In this document: positions 8,705 to 18,329 of the stretch, piece after piece
How positions within the stretch are numbered: position 1 is the stretch's first letter
How the letters are laid out: each line of letters starts with the position of its first letter
Assembly (NCBI GenBank): GCA_018993265.1
Contig: JAGKSW010000018.1
Span: forward strand, 206,411 to 270,410
Direction of reading: 5' to 3'
Length of the DNA: 64,000 nt
From: Nostoc sp. TH1S01
GTDB taxonomy: Bacteria; Cyanobacteriota; Cyanobacteriia; Cyanobacteriales; Nostocaceae
The notes under the pieces: generated by a model
Seen by the model: the letters and a program-made list of their open reading frames with translations, nothing else
Told to the model about the DNA's origin: nothing
Databases searched by the model: none
Translations under genes and position numbers: made by a program

Positions 8705-9475
8705 TTATCTATGTAGAGCATATTTGGGTTTAGCAACTAATTCTTTAAATTTATGTTGATTGGCAAATTGCATTAGCCCATCCATACATTCTGTAAAGCT
8801 ATCAAAAACATAGTCAACTAACACTAAGGCTCTAGCTTTTTGTTCTGCATTCAATTCAATGTTGAACAGACAATTTGCAGTCTCGTTATCTTCCATTGCC
8901 CATTGAAAATGTACATTTTCCACATTCAGATGATGTGGACTCACATAGAAGTACTTTTTATTAGTGATAGCTCGTAATTCTTCACCGACCTGTGCCATTG
9001 CACGCTGGGCGGTGCTTCCTGTGGCTTCAATTGCGGCGATAATAACTATTTTTAGTAATATGTCTGCTTCATAACGACACATAGCTACTAAATTGTTAGA
9101 AAGACGGCGAGTTTTGATGGTTTTTTCGCTCCAAATAAATTTCAGAAAGTCACTGAATCGCATTACCTGATCAATATCCAAAGTTTCTAAATCTTTGAGA
9201 TACCATTTCCAGTGGCTACCATCTTCAAGTGACTGTTGGTTAATGATTTTTTGTAGAGGATGATCATTCAACTCGTCTTTAAGAATATCATTATTCAAAT
9301 CTTTAAAACTCATCGCAAAGTGTGCTATGCAAGGAAACCAAACTAATCGCTGATGAGGGTCAATACTGCTATTTGTCAAGAATTGAAAAAAAGGTAATTG
9401 GGAAAATTGTTTCTCTTGGTATTTAATATATTCTAAAACATCATGCATGTTATTTATTAACCTATACTTTGTCAT
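8705..9475 (-). CDS. All-alpha protein, possible haem-oxygenase-like (iron-containing redox enzyme) fold
   Basis: The 256-residue soluble protein is predicted almost wholly alpha-helical and has no signal peptide. Scattered His, Glu and Asp residues occur in helices (HFAMSF near residue 52, EDGSHWKWYLKDLE near 87, EADILLKI near 132, SPHHLNVENVHFQWAMED near 178). This resembles the haem-oxygenase-like/TenA fold used by di-iron redox enzymes, but I cannot align a confident metal site, so the fold assignment is an inference. An internal Met (MHDVLEYIKYQ) at residue 9 is an alternative start. The gene stands alone between the convergent hydrolase gene and a 690-bp spacer. Confidence 0.65.
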   Translation of the reverse strand: MTKYRLINNMHDVLEYIKYQEKQFSQLPFFQFLTNSSIDPHQRLVWFPCIAHFAMSFKDLNNDILKDELNDHPLQKIINQQSLEDGSHWKWYLKDLETLDIDQVMRFSDFLKFIWSEKTIKTRRLSNNLVAMCRYEADILLKIVIIAAIEATGSTAQRAMAQVGEELRAITNKKYFYVSPHHLNVENVHFQWAMEDNETANCLFNIELNAEQKARALVLVDYVFDSFTECMDGLMQFANQHKFKELVAKPKYALHR

Positions 9476-10164
9476 GAATAATGTGGATAAAAAAAATTAG
9501 TTGAGTCTTTACCAAGTTCAACAATATTAGAAGCACATAGATTAATGTAGAGATACAAAAAGTTGCATCTCTGCAATACTTACTACACCCCTATTTCTAT
9601 ATCGAATTCAAAATAGGAATTTAGTTTTTATTTTGAATAAACTTTATCCATTTAAGTTGGCTTTAAGCCGTAAAAGATAAAGTTTTATCAATAATTAAGT
9701 AATGATTAACAGTCTATAGCAAATATAAATAATTGCTTTGAGAAAAAGCAACCGTGTTCTAGTAAATTCATGTATTTTTTACAAATACTTATAAGAATTT
9801 ACTTAAGTAAATCACACAGCTAAGGTTTATGGTGACGGGAAACCACAGCTAAACACACAAAACCTGAGTTTTTAGTTGTTCTATGTCTGCGCTCTCAGTT
9901 TGTGTGAAATTAGTGTAAAAATATCTACGTAATTTATAAATGCTGTTGCCACTGTGAAGGCGATCGCTATGGATATTACACTAGGTGAACTAATATAGGG
10001 CATTCTGGCGCTTCCAGCTTTGTTAACGCCCAAGAAGGTCAGGCTTCATCAAATGTAATCAATCTAATGATCAGTCTGTACTTCAAGTATGTATAATCTC
10101 AAGCAATAATATACGAAGCAAGTTTAGCTTTACTACTGAAAATTTTTTTAATAAATATAAAGCT
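9476..10164. other. 690-bp AT-rich spacer, nothing recognised
   Basis: It holds no gene or repeat that I recognise. It contains one GGCGATCGC (HIP1) site near 9960 and presumably promoters for both flanking genes. Confidence 0.4.
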
Positions 10165-10374
10165 ATGATTTCTCAAGATTATGATTCAATCTATGCTGTT
10201 GATGAAATGCTTAGAAAAATCAGAATTAAGGAAAGTCAATTAAAAATTGCCCAAGAATCGAATATGCTTTATACATCTGAAGCATTAAATCATCAAATCT
10301 TAGAATTACGCCGGCAGCTATCTGAGACACAAGACCCAGAAATGCAAGCATTGATGAGTTTATTAGAAGAATAA
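10165..10374 (+). CDS. Small conserved-type hypothetical protein
   Basis: The 69-residue acidic helical protein (MISQDYDSIYAVDEMLRKIRIKESQL ... MSLLEE, abbreviated) has a heptad-like pattern that could form a short coiled coil. No cysteine or membrane segment is present. It starts with ATG and runs cleanly to a TAA before a repeat-rich spacer. The composition fits a real small protein, but no family is recognised. Confidence 0.5.
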   Translation: MISQDYDSIYAVDEMLRKIRIKESQLKIAQESNMLYTSEALNHQILELRRQLSETQDPEMQALMSLLEE

Positions 10375-10760
10375 AGCTACTAAGCGACTTAAGTCGCAGC
10401 TACACAGACAAAACCCCTCCGGGTGATGCTCCTAACGTCGCTAACGCTGCGCTAACGCCAGTCGCCTGCGGAGGGAAACCCTCCCGCAGCGCTGGTCTCA
10501 CCGCCTGCGCGGGTTCCAAACCCTTGATATTGTGTTAGTCCGCGTAGGCGGACTTCGTTTGTATAGCCGCGAATTCCATTCGTCGGGGCTAGGTGCAAGA
10601 TGTGAATAAAGCTACTAAGCGACTTAAGTAGCAGCCATACTAGCAAAAACCCAATTTTTTCTTGTTTAGCCAAAAATTCATTGGGGCTAGGGGCAAAGAT
10701 GAATGTAGAGACGCGGTTTAATTGCGTCTCTACCATGACAAACTTTAAGTGGAAACTTAA
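10375..10760. repeat. Repeat-rich spacer with duplicated ACTAAGCGACTTAAG palindromic motif
   Basis: The motif AAAGCTACTAAGCGACTTAA occurs twice, at about 10372 and 10609, each followed by a GCAGC or GTAGCAGC run. Between the copies are GC-rich hairpin-prone blocks (GCCTGCGGAGGGAAACCCTC, GCCTGCGCGGGTTCC) typical of dispersed repeats in Nostoc-type genomes. Minus-strand reading frames here are judged non-coding. Confidence 0.55.
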
Positions 10761-11780
<1,020 letters not shown>

Positions 11781-11971
11781 TCACAATTATTTATAGGCAG
11801 GTTTTAGATTTTACCTCAAATTGTGTAACGAAAGATAAGCTTGTCTGCTTTGATTTTTGCACTCAATTGCATAGCTTGGGACTCAGGAATAAAGAGTAGA
11901 GATTAGGAAACAAGGCTTTTCAGGATATACTCAAATTTTTTCAGAAATTAAAATATTAAAATTATTGGCAA

Positions 11972-12412
11972 TTATCTTGGGACTTTTTTAGTTGTGGCTG
12001 GATTAATTTGCTGCCATATTCCTAGTCGTTTATTTTTAGCATTGGCTTGGGCGATTAAATATTGAGTTTTAGTTTCTGGGCAGTAGTCGATAGCATCTTG
12101 GTCAACAACAGCATTACCTTCGGCAACTAAGCGGAGATTGACTGATTGATTATCTACGAATATTTCGCCTGTAATGCGATCGCCTTCATCTTCTGTAACT
12201 CTTCTAATAACTACAGGATTACCTGCTGGTAATAGTTGTTTGAGTTTCTGCGTAGCCGCTAAACTATATGATTTTTGCGTCGCATTCGGTAAATTAATAC
12301 AAGCAAGTTTTACTGTCTGGATTTTTCCTGTATCGTTTTTGACTGTAATTATATTGCTATTCCCGACGCTCAGCACCGTAGCCAGAACCAAAAGTAGCTC
12401 TATTAAATTCAT
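11972..12412 (-). CDS. Secreted thermonuclease-like (SNase/OB-fold) protein
   Basis: The 146-residue protein has a short N-terminal hydrophobic leader (MNLIELLLVLATVLSVGNS). The domain that follows has staphylococcal-nuclease landmarks: VKLACINLPN in place of the usual VRLxGIDxPE, LAATQKLKQLL, a VNLRLVAEGNAVV strand-helix, and the C-terminal KRLGIW. The first catalytic Arg/Asp positions look diverged (ACINLPNA rather than AGIDAPE), so nuclease activity is uncertain. The leader suggests periplasmic or surface location. It is divergent from the lipoprotein gene at 12596. Confidence 0.75.
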   Translation of the reverse strand: MNLIELLLVLATVLSVGNSNIITVKNDTGKIQTVKLACINLPNATQKSYSLAATQKLKQLLPAGNPVVIRRVTEDEGDRITGEIFVDNQSVNLRLVAEGNAVVDQDAIDYCPETKTQYLIAQANAKNKRLGIWQQINPATTKKVPR

Positions 12413-12552
12413 ATTTTTTAAATATGTATGTTTTTACACCGTAATTTTGAGTTTATTTCAGCAATCTGGCAGTTCCTGTGATTTACCTCACAAATACAGA
12501 TTCTGCAAAATACTGGTTACATAAATTGCAACAATCCCTACTTAGAAATTTT

Positions 12553-12588
12553 CCTCGGATAGATGAAATTAATTTCATCTATCCGAGG
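12553..12588. promoter_or_regulatory. Perfect 36-bp palindrome covering the ribosome-binding site
   Basis: The 18-base arm CCTCGGATAGATGAAATT is followed directly by its exact reverse complement, ending at 12588. The final GAGG is the only Shine-Dalgarno-like sequence before the lipoprotein ATG at 12596 (spacing 7). In RNA the hairpin would bury this site; as DNA it could be an operator. It has no following T tract, so a terminator is less likely. Confidence 0.6.
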
Positions 12589-12595
12589 TCTGTTT

Positions 12596-13486
12596 ATGAA
12601 TTTTTATCTGCCATTACCACGCAAATCTGGCTTATTTTTGAGTGCTTTACTCGGAGGAGTTCTCTTTACAAGCTGTGCTTCTGCGCCGCAAAATTTCTCT
12701 AGCAAATCATTACCGAGTTCCGCCGAAAGTCAATTAGCACCAGCGGCTGATGTTGCTGGGAATGTTGCGTCAAAAGCAGAAGCTGCACCAGTCACTAGGG
12801 CGCGTCCCCAATTAATCAAAAAAGCCACAATGAAAATCGTGGTGAACTCTGTCGAAAAAAGCATTGATGCTGTTTCACAAATTGTTGAAAAACAGCAAGG
12901 TGATTTAATTGGCTTAAACGAACGCCAACCAAGTAGAGAAAATTCACGTCACACTGCATCTATACAGTTACGAGTGCCGCAGAACTTGTTGGAATCGACA
13001 TTAGTAGAATTAGCTAAATTAGGTACAATCGAAAGTCGTAATATTACAGCAGAAGATGTCGGCGATCGCTTGGTAGATTTCCAAGCGAGGTTAACTAACC
13101 TCCGCAAAACAGAAGCTAATTTACAAAAAATTATGGATCGGGCTGGTTCTGTGCGCGATGTGTTAAGTGTTGCTCAAGAACTTAGTCAAGTTCGGCAATC
13201 TATTGAGCAAATTGACGCTCAACTCAAAAGCTTGCAAAATCAAGTTGCCTACTCTACTATTACCCTGAACCTAGAAGCAGCTTTATCTAGCACTAGTCCT
13301 CAACGTGCAGTAGGTTCACAAATTCAAGAAACTTGGAACAAGTCTACCCAATCTCTAAGTAGCTTTACTGTTGGGTTATTAAAGTTGGGTATATGGTTAA
13401 TGGTTTACAGTCCTTATTTGTTGATTTTGGCTGCGGGTGTCTACGGTTTTGTCCGTTGGCGGCGTAACATTTTCCGGGAATTTTGA
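12596..13486 (+). CDS. DUF4349-family lipoprotein
   Basis: The 296-residue lipoprotein has an N-terminal leader ending in a lipobox, LFTSC, with Cys27 the predicted lipidated residue. A DUF4349 domain follows (from about residue 75: KKATMKIVVNSVEKSIDAV ... TASIQLRVPQNLLESTL, abbreviated). It includes a helical coiled coil (LSVAQELSQVRQSIEQIDAQL) and a C-terminal membrane segment (about residues 265-287) with a short basic tail (VRWRRNIFREF). It is likely anchored at both ends in the cell envelope. The function of the family is unknown. The ATG at 12596 is preferred over an upstream in-frame ATG at 12563, because that one lies inside the palindrome and would add residues before the leader. Confidence 0.85.
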   Translation: MNFYLPLPRKSGLFLSALLGGVLFTSCASAPQNFSSKSLPSSAESQLAPAADVAGNVASKAEAAPVTRARPQLIKKATMKIVVNSVEKSIDAVSQIVEKQQGDLIGLNERQPSRENSRHTASIQLRVPQNLLESTLVELAKLGTIESRNITAEDVGDRLVDFQARLTNLRKTEANLQKIMDRAGSVRDVLSVAQELSQVRQSIEQIDAQLKSLQNQVAYSTITLNLEAALSSTSPQRAVGSQIQETWNKSTQSLSSFTVGLLKLGIWLMVYSPYLLILAAGVYGFVRWRRNIFREF

Positions 13487-13552
13487 ATTCCTTCGATTCC
13501 TTGGTTATTGTAATTTGGTATAAATTCATCCCGCATTTATGCAACGCCTCAA

Positions 13553-13625
13553 ATCGATATCACGCAGAGTCGCAGAGACGCAGACTTAATCTTTGTTCTG
13601 CGTTCATCTGCGTCCATCTGCGGTT
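13553..13625. repeat. CGCAGA-type dispersed repeat
   Basis: The stretch CACGCAGAGTCGCAGAGACG ... TGCGTCCATCTGCGG (abbreviated) is a degenerate tandem repeat of the CGCAGA(G/T) kind between the convergent DUF4349 and ilvD genes. Related GAGGCGCAGAG runs occur near 27533 and 63959. Confidence 0.45.
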
Positions 13626-13627
13626 TG

Positions 13628-15319
13628 TTAACTATCAAACAAACCTAAATCTGTCACCGCACCAAGGCTACTAGAAGATACCAACTTGGCATATTTCGCT
13701 AATACGCCTTTGGTGTAACGAGGTGGACGGGGTTGCCAATTAGCACGCCGACGGGCTAATTCTTCATCAGAAACATTCAACTGTAATAGCCGAGATGGTG
13801 CATCAATGGTGATGCTATCACCTTCTTCGACTAAAGCGATCGCTCCACCCACAGCTGCTTCTGGTGCGACGTGACCAACTACCATCCCGTAAGTACCGCC
13901 AGAGAAACGTCCATCGGTAATTAATCCTACAGAATCACCCAACCCAGCACCAATAATTGCGGAGGTGGGAGCTAACATTTCCCGCATTCCAGGGCCGCCT
14001 TTGGGGCCTTCGTAACGAATCACAATCACATCACCAGCTTTAATTTTGCCTGCCAGAATCGCATCTAAGCAAGATTCTTCCGATTCAAATACTCTGGCGG
14101 GGCCGGTAATAATTGGTTTTTTCACCCCGGTAATTTTAGCAACTGCGCCTTCAGTAGCCAGATTACCTTTGAGAACTGCCAAGTGACCTTGAGCATACAT
14201 CGGGTTATCCCAAGGACGAATCACATCTTGGTCAGGGCTGGGTTCATTCGGCACATCGGCAAGCACTTCGGCAATGGTTTGACCAGTAATGGTAATACAG
14301 TCACCATGCAACAAATCATGTACCAGCAGCATCTTCATGACTTGGGGAATACCGCCAGCTTTGTGCAAATCTGTAGCCACATATCTACCACTGGGTTTTA
14401 AATCGCACAGTACCGGAACTCGACCACGGATAGTTTCAAAGTCATCGATGGTTAATTCCACACCAGCCGCGCGGGCGATCGCCAGAAAATGTAATACTGC
14501 ATTGGTAGAGCCACCAACCGCCATAATTACCGAAATAGCATTTTCTATAGATTTGCGGGTGATAATCTGGCGTGGTAATAATTGCTTACGAATAGCTTCT
14601 ACTAACACAAACGCAGATTTTTCCGTACTGTCGGCTTTTTCGGCATCTTCGGCTGCCATTGTGGAAGAATAAGGCAAACTCATCCCCATTGCTTCAAATG
14701 CCGAAGACATGGTGTTAGCTGTGTACATCCCGCCACAGGAACCCGCACCCGGACAAGCGTTTTGTTCTACGGCTGTTAATTCAGCTTCGTCAATTTTGCC
14801 AGCACTGTATTGTCCCACTGCTTCAAAGGAACTGACGACAGTTAAATCACGACCGTTGTAATGTCCGGGTTTGATTGTACCACCGTAGACAAAAATCGCC
14901 GGAATATTCATCCGCGCGATCGCCAGCATTGCTCCTGGCATATTTTTATCACAACCACCAATTGCCAACACGCCATCCATGCTTTGTCCAGTACAAGCAG
15001 TTTCAATGGAATCGGCAATCACTTCTCTTGACACGAGGGAATATTTCATCCCTTCTGTTCCCATCGAGATTCCATCACTGATGGTAATTGTACCGAAAAT
15101 TTGCGGCATAGATCCAGCACTTTTAATACCAGCTTCTGCCCTTTGCGCCAATTGATTTATCCCCATATTGCAAGGGGTAATAGTGCTGTAGCCATTGGCA
15201 ATACCGACAATTGCCTTGTTAAAATCTGCATCCTGAAAACCAACAGCCCGGAGCATCGCTCGATTTGGCGATCGCTGTACACCCTGTGTTACAACCCGGC
15301 TTCTCAAATTATCCGACAT
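13628..15319 (-). CDS. ilvD: Dihydroxy-acid dehydratase
   Basis: This Fe-S enzyme dehydrates 2,3-dihydroxy-isovalerate and its methylvalerate homologue in branched-chain amino acid synthesis, directly after IlvC. It is 563 residues, the usual length. Cluster and metal ligand regions are visible: [26 protein letters not shown] and [18 protein letters not shown]. The C-terminal GRFSGGTYG and GHVAPEA motifs bind substrate. The start at [13 protein letters not shown] agrees with cyanobacterial homologues as I remember them. The upstream region holds a cluster of TTACCAA palindromes (15464-15556) that could control it. The coding region ends close to heptamer-type repeats. Confidence 0.97.
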   Translation of the reverse strand: MSDNLRSRVVTQGVQRSPNRAMLRAVGFQDADFNKAIVGIANGYSTITPCNMGINQLAQRAEAGIKSAGSMPQIFGTITISDGISMGTEGMKYSLVSREVIADSIETACTGQSMDGVLAIGGCDKNMPGAMLAIARMNIPAIFVYGGTIKPGHYNGRDLTVVSSFEAVGQYSAGKIDEAELTAVEQNACPGAGSCGGMYTANTMSSAFEAMGMSLPYSSTMAAEDAEKADSTEKSAFVLVEAIRKQLLPRQIITRKSIENAISVIMAVGGSTNAVLHFLAIARAAGVELTIDDFETIRGRVPVLCDLKPSGRYVATDLHKAGGIPQVMKMLLVHDLLHGDCITITGQTIAEVLADVPNEPSPDQDVIRPWDNPMYAQGHLAVLKGNLATEGAVAKITGVKKPIITGPARVFESEESCLDAILAGKIKAGDVIVIRYEGPKGGPGMREMLAPTSAIIGAGLGDSVGLITDGRFSGGTYGMVVGHVAPEAAVGGAIALVEEGDSITIDAPSRLLQLNVSDEELARRRANWQPRPPRYTKGVLAKYAKLVSSSSLGAVTDLGLFDS

Positions 15320-15463
15320 CTTTCTTCCTTTGCCTTCATCGCTTGTATTGCGATCGTATTATCTGATTTTCTCATGCCAACGCAGCACACAAGAGCATTG
15401 GCATCAGTGCTGATCATGATATTTCTTGCAGAATTTTAACCCAAGTTTTTTGTCAGGATTTTA

Positions 15464-15556
15464 TTACCAAATATATTGGTAAATATTACCAACCCTGGTA
15501 GGATTACCTATAGTAATATTACCAAATATATTGGTAACTATCTTTGAGGTTGGTAA
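15464..15556. promoter_or_regulatory. Cluster of TTACCAA inverted repeats upstream of ilvD
   Basis: Two identical 19-bp palindromes TTACCAAATATATTGGTAA lie at 15464-15482 and 15519-15537, centres 55 bp apart. Between them is TACCA-N4-TGGTA (15487-15500), and a further half-site TTGGTAA is at 15550-15556. Repeated, evenly spaced dyads of this kind are typical of a dimeric repressor operator. The nearest start is ilvD, 145 bp away on the minus strand. The regulator is unknown. Confidence 0.55.
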
Positions 15557-15668
15557 TATTACGCCTGCGTCAACTTTACAGCAACTACAACTATAGCAAT
15601 CCTAAATGATTCATGAGAAAACACCATATTCATAGAGCTTTGGAAAGTAAAAAATTTGACAATCTACT

Positions 15669-15775
15669 GATATAGCAGTCCTAAATCATTTGTGAACAAC
15701 AAGATCCCCGACTTCTCAAAGAAGTCGGGGATCTGAGCCTCTCAATTTTTACAACTTATGTAGGATTGCTATATC
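15669..15775. mobile_element. 107-bp MITE-like element with central hairpin
   Basis: The termini GATATAGCAGTCCTA (15669) and TAGGATTGCTATATC (ending 15775) are inverted repeats of 15 bp with one mismatch. The centre is a 15-bp stem, AGATCCCCGACTTCT / AGAAGTCGGGGATCT at 15702-15734 with a 3-nt loop. A related end, CTATAGCAATCCTAAATGAT, lies just outside near 15592. The hairpin recurs at 45578-45610. Confidence 0.65.
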
Positions 15776-16637
15776 GCTCTTCCGTCACTCTAGGGAAATA
15801 AAAATCTCAGGCAACATTTAAACTTCATACAGCACTTGAGTTTGAAGCTTTATTTTCTAACATTATGGTCAAAATTATGTATTTTGCTCGAAACTATTGC
15901 GTAGCAAGGATTATAGGTTTTTACTCTGGTGAGAGTGATTAAAGAGCTATATGAGGGTTTTTTCATTTCAGACTTCAGACTTCAGACTTCAGCCTTTTTG
16001 TACTAGTCCATTTAGCTACCGAAGCAAAACAAAAATAGAACTAGGTAAACATAATTTTTGGTGTTTTTCTAGCTTTTTTGTAAAAAAATATGAAGACAGA
16101 TAAGACAGTTAAAAAAGCACTGAAAGAGAATCGCAGGACAGATAAGACAGTTAAAAATTTTTTGTTACTTTTTATACGCTTTTCTTTTAGAAAAGCATTG
16201 TACATAATATTTTGTCAATTCGTATTGATAGTAAAAATAAATACAATTTTCTCTGTTTACAAATTGAGCAAATTATCAGAGCATAACCAAACAATGACAA
16301 TTTATTTCACAGCAGCTTTGAATATCAAAGTTATGTTACATGCAGTTGCATAAGTATATTACCACTGATAAATATACAGACATTAGCAATGAGCAGAAAT
16401 GAAACCGTAAACTGATTTTCGGATTTTTTAATATCAGAAAATCAAAACTAATAATTCCTGATTGTTTACTAGATTTTATCTAAAGATAAACACATCGAAA
16501 AAAGGAATAAATCATTAAATATTTCGAGCATATCTGCTGGCGATCGCAGCATAATTGTTTGCCGAAATAATTCCCTAACTGAACTCAAGCTAGTGGTTTT
16601 GATTCAGACGTAATCTCTAAAGTGGCAAAGATAGAAT

Positions 16638-17963
16638 ATGAGTACAATACCAGACCAAACCAGAGAAGCACGCAATCGCATCATTGAATCTGCCAATAGA
16701 TTAGGCGTTCAACTCAACGAGCAAGAATTAGAGCGTTGGATGAAGTCAATCACCGAATCCACAGGTGATAGTGATATTACTGTTGATCAAGAGACTGGTG
16801 TATTTGGTCACAAAGTCACCATGTTAGACTTTGATCCACAAGAAGTAGCACGTTTTCGAGCGATCGGTAAAATTGTAGAATTTGAAGATATTCCTGGCGT
16901 TGTCGAAACTGCCTTATCTATCTCTGGTTCAGCCGCGCAATCTAAAATTCAAACTTACCCTGGTGACTGCGACTACTTCGAGCGGGTGAATATCATCGCC
17001 CCCACCAGAGCCGAAGCTGGTGAAATTCTGGCTCGGCTCATTCGTGAGAAAGCACTCAATACTATATCTGGCCCAAATTACCAATTAATTGATGTCAAGT
17101 TTGGCGCTTATCCCCAAGATGTAATTCATGCAGAACGCACTCGCCGCACTGGTTCACCAATTACTTGGACAATTGAAGAAATTACTAGTGGTCAAATTCC
17201 AGTGACTGATTTGCAAGGAAATCCTTTAGTAATTAATTGGGATGCTGTCGCTCAAGACCCTAATTGGTCTTGGTGCAAGTTGGAATGGATTATCGCCGAC
17301 ACAATTCGCGGTCAATTGTCCAATGCCAGCAACGTAGTAGATGTGACTTGGGAAGCACCCGATGGAACAATCACGGCCCTAGATGGCTATCTGGACGGTT
17401 ACTTCCAAGAGGTTTACTTAGACGCGGAATCTGCACCCATCTTTGCCAAGCTGATTAAACAAGCTTCCACCGATGTCATGGATGATTATGTCAGCAGGTT
17501 GGAAAAGGAAGTACAAAAATGTGTCAAAGGCAAGTACCCCAACTACGGCAAAGCAGCAAAGCGGATGTATAATATCTTCCGTTTGAATGGGCGTTATGAA
17601 GAAGCAGCCTTTTTGCGTGAATTGTTTGACGAACCGGCTGCATTGCTTTATCAAGTCCACGCTTTGATGGGAACTGTGCAGCAAGCTAGTGACAAAGGCG
17701 GCGTTTTTGATATTGATAGCATCCTCAATCAGACCGATGAATTGATCATGGCAGTGATTAAGGTCTTGGAAGGAGAAGAAGAATTAGAAATTGTCCGTTA
17801 TCTGCTGCGCTTAAACCGCATTTTGAGCCGGCAAGAACCTGGTACTCCTTTAGGTAGTGATGTGGATGCAGCTAAAGCCGAAGTGATGAAAATTGTGAAC
17901 AATTTCTTCTATGAAAAAATGACAGCACTACCCACGATTAAGGCATATATCGACGGGGTGTAA
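16638..17963 (+). CDS. Nucleotidyltransferase-like protein of unknown function, paralogue A
   Basis: I do not recognise a named family. The 441-residue soluble protein carries motifs like the Pol-beta nucleotidyltransferase fold. These are a GS dipeptide in ISGSAAQ (residues 97-98), then D110 and D112 in YPGDCDYFERVNI, and a candidate third acid in WCKLEWIIAD (E216). The C-terminal third is predicted helical (NYGKAAKRMYNIFRLNGRYEEAAFLREL). No signal peptide or membrane segment is present. A paralogue, about 70 per cent identical by eye, follows at 18330, so the locus is a tandem duplication. The start MSTIPDQTREARNRIIES aligns exactly with that of the copy. The NTase reading is an inference from motif spacing only; reaction and partner are unknown. 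Confidence 0.75.
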   Translation: MSTIPDQTREARNRIIESANRLGVQLNEQELERWMKSITESTGDSDITVDQETGVFGHKVTMLDFDPQEVARFRAIGKIVEFEDIPGVVETALSISGSAAQSKIQTYPGDCDYFERVNIIAPTRAEAGEILARLIREKALNTISGPNYQLIDVKFGAYPQDVIHAERTRRTGSPITWTIEEITSGQIPVTDLQGNPLVINWDAVAQDPNWSWCKLEWIIADTIRGQLSNASNVVDVTWEAPDGTITALDGYLDGYFQEVYLDAESAPIFAKLIKQASTDVMDDYVSRLEKEVQKCVKGKYPNYGKAAKRMYNIFRLNGRYEEAAFLRELFDEPAALLYQVHALMGTVQQASDKGGVFDIDSILNQTDELIMAVIKVLEGEEELEIVRYLLRLNRILSRQEPGTPLGSDVDAAKAEVMKIVNNFFYEKMTALPTIKAYIDGV

Positions 17964-18329
17964 GCATCAGGGAAATTTCACAGGCGCTCAAGGTATTTAG
18001 GAAATTTCAAATTATAGTAGCCGAAGCATAGGTTAGGACTATGTTTGTGGCTGAAGCTCCTGAAAATACTGAGTTCCAACTCAGCACTCAGCACTCAGCG
18101 AGAAGTTGCGTGCGGAGAGAACTTGCGTGCGCGGGTTCCCCGCGTTGAGCAAAGTTCGGGGGGTTTCCCCCGTTGAGCAAACTTCGGTGACTCAGCACTC
18201 AGCACTTTGCTATAAAAACATCCGCAATTTTCTTGTGGGATGGGACGGACAGTTTACGGATGATCAAAGAGGCTGTCTGACCCACCCCATAAGAATCATT
18301 TCTTGATTCAGCAATGGCAGAAATACAAC
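17964..18329. repeat. Spacer between paralogues: heptamer repeats and GC-rich hairpins
   Basis: CTCAGCA heptamers flank the block at 18080-18100 and 18190-18206. Inside are GTGCGCGGGTTCCCCGCG and CGGGGGGTTTCCCCCG hairpins, each followed by TTGAGCAAA. About 37 bases (TTGCGTGCGCGGGTTCCCCG onward) recur inverted near 55390-55432. The reading frame at 18106-18306 lies inside these repeats and is judged non-coding. Confidence 0.6.

Larger units (their letters stand above)
15320..16637. other. 1.3-kb spacer with operator cluster, MITE and direct repeats
   Basis: It holds the TTACCAA palindrome cluster at 15464-15556, an inverted-repeat element at 15669-15775 and CAGACTT heptamer repeats near 15970-15993. 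It also has a duplicated 21-base stretch GACAGATAAGACAGTTAAAA (plus A) at 16095 and 16137. An 87-codon frame at 16090-16353 overlaps the latter but looks non-coding. The region just before 16638 presumably holds the promoter of the next gene. Confidence 0.6.

Noticed and set aside
10452..10736. 94-codon minus-strand frame
   Set aside because: It runs entirely through dispersed repeats with GC-rich hairpins; the translation is repeat-derived.
15701..15734. Simple intrinsic terminator of a nearby gene
   Set aside because: No gene ends close by, no T tract follows, and it lies symmetrically inside a terminal-inverted-repeat element.
16090..16353. 87-codon frame beginning with a duplicated KTDKTVKK-like stretch
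   Set aside because: The apparent protein repeat is a DNA direct repeat in AT-rich sequence; no Shine-Dalgarno sequence and no family resemblance.
18106..18306. 66-codon frame between the NTase-like paralogues
   Set aside because: It is made of dispersed repeat sequence that recurs near 55390-55432.
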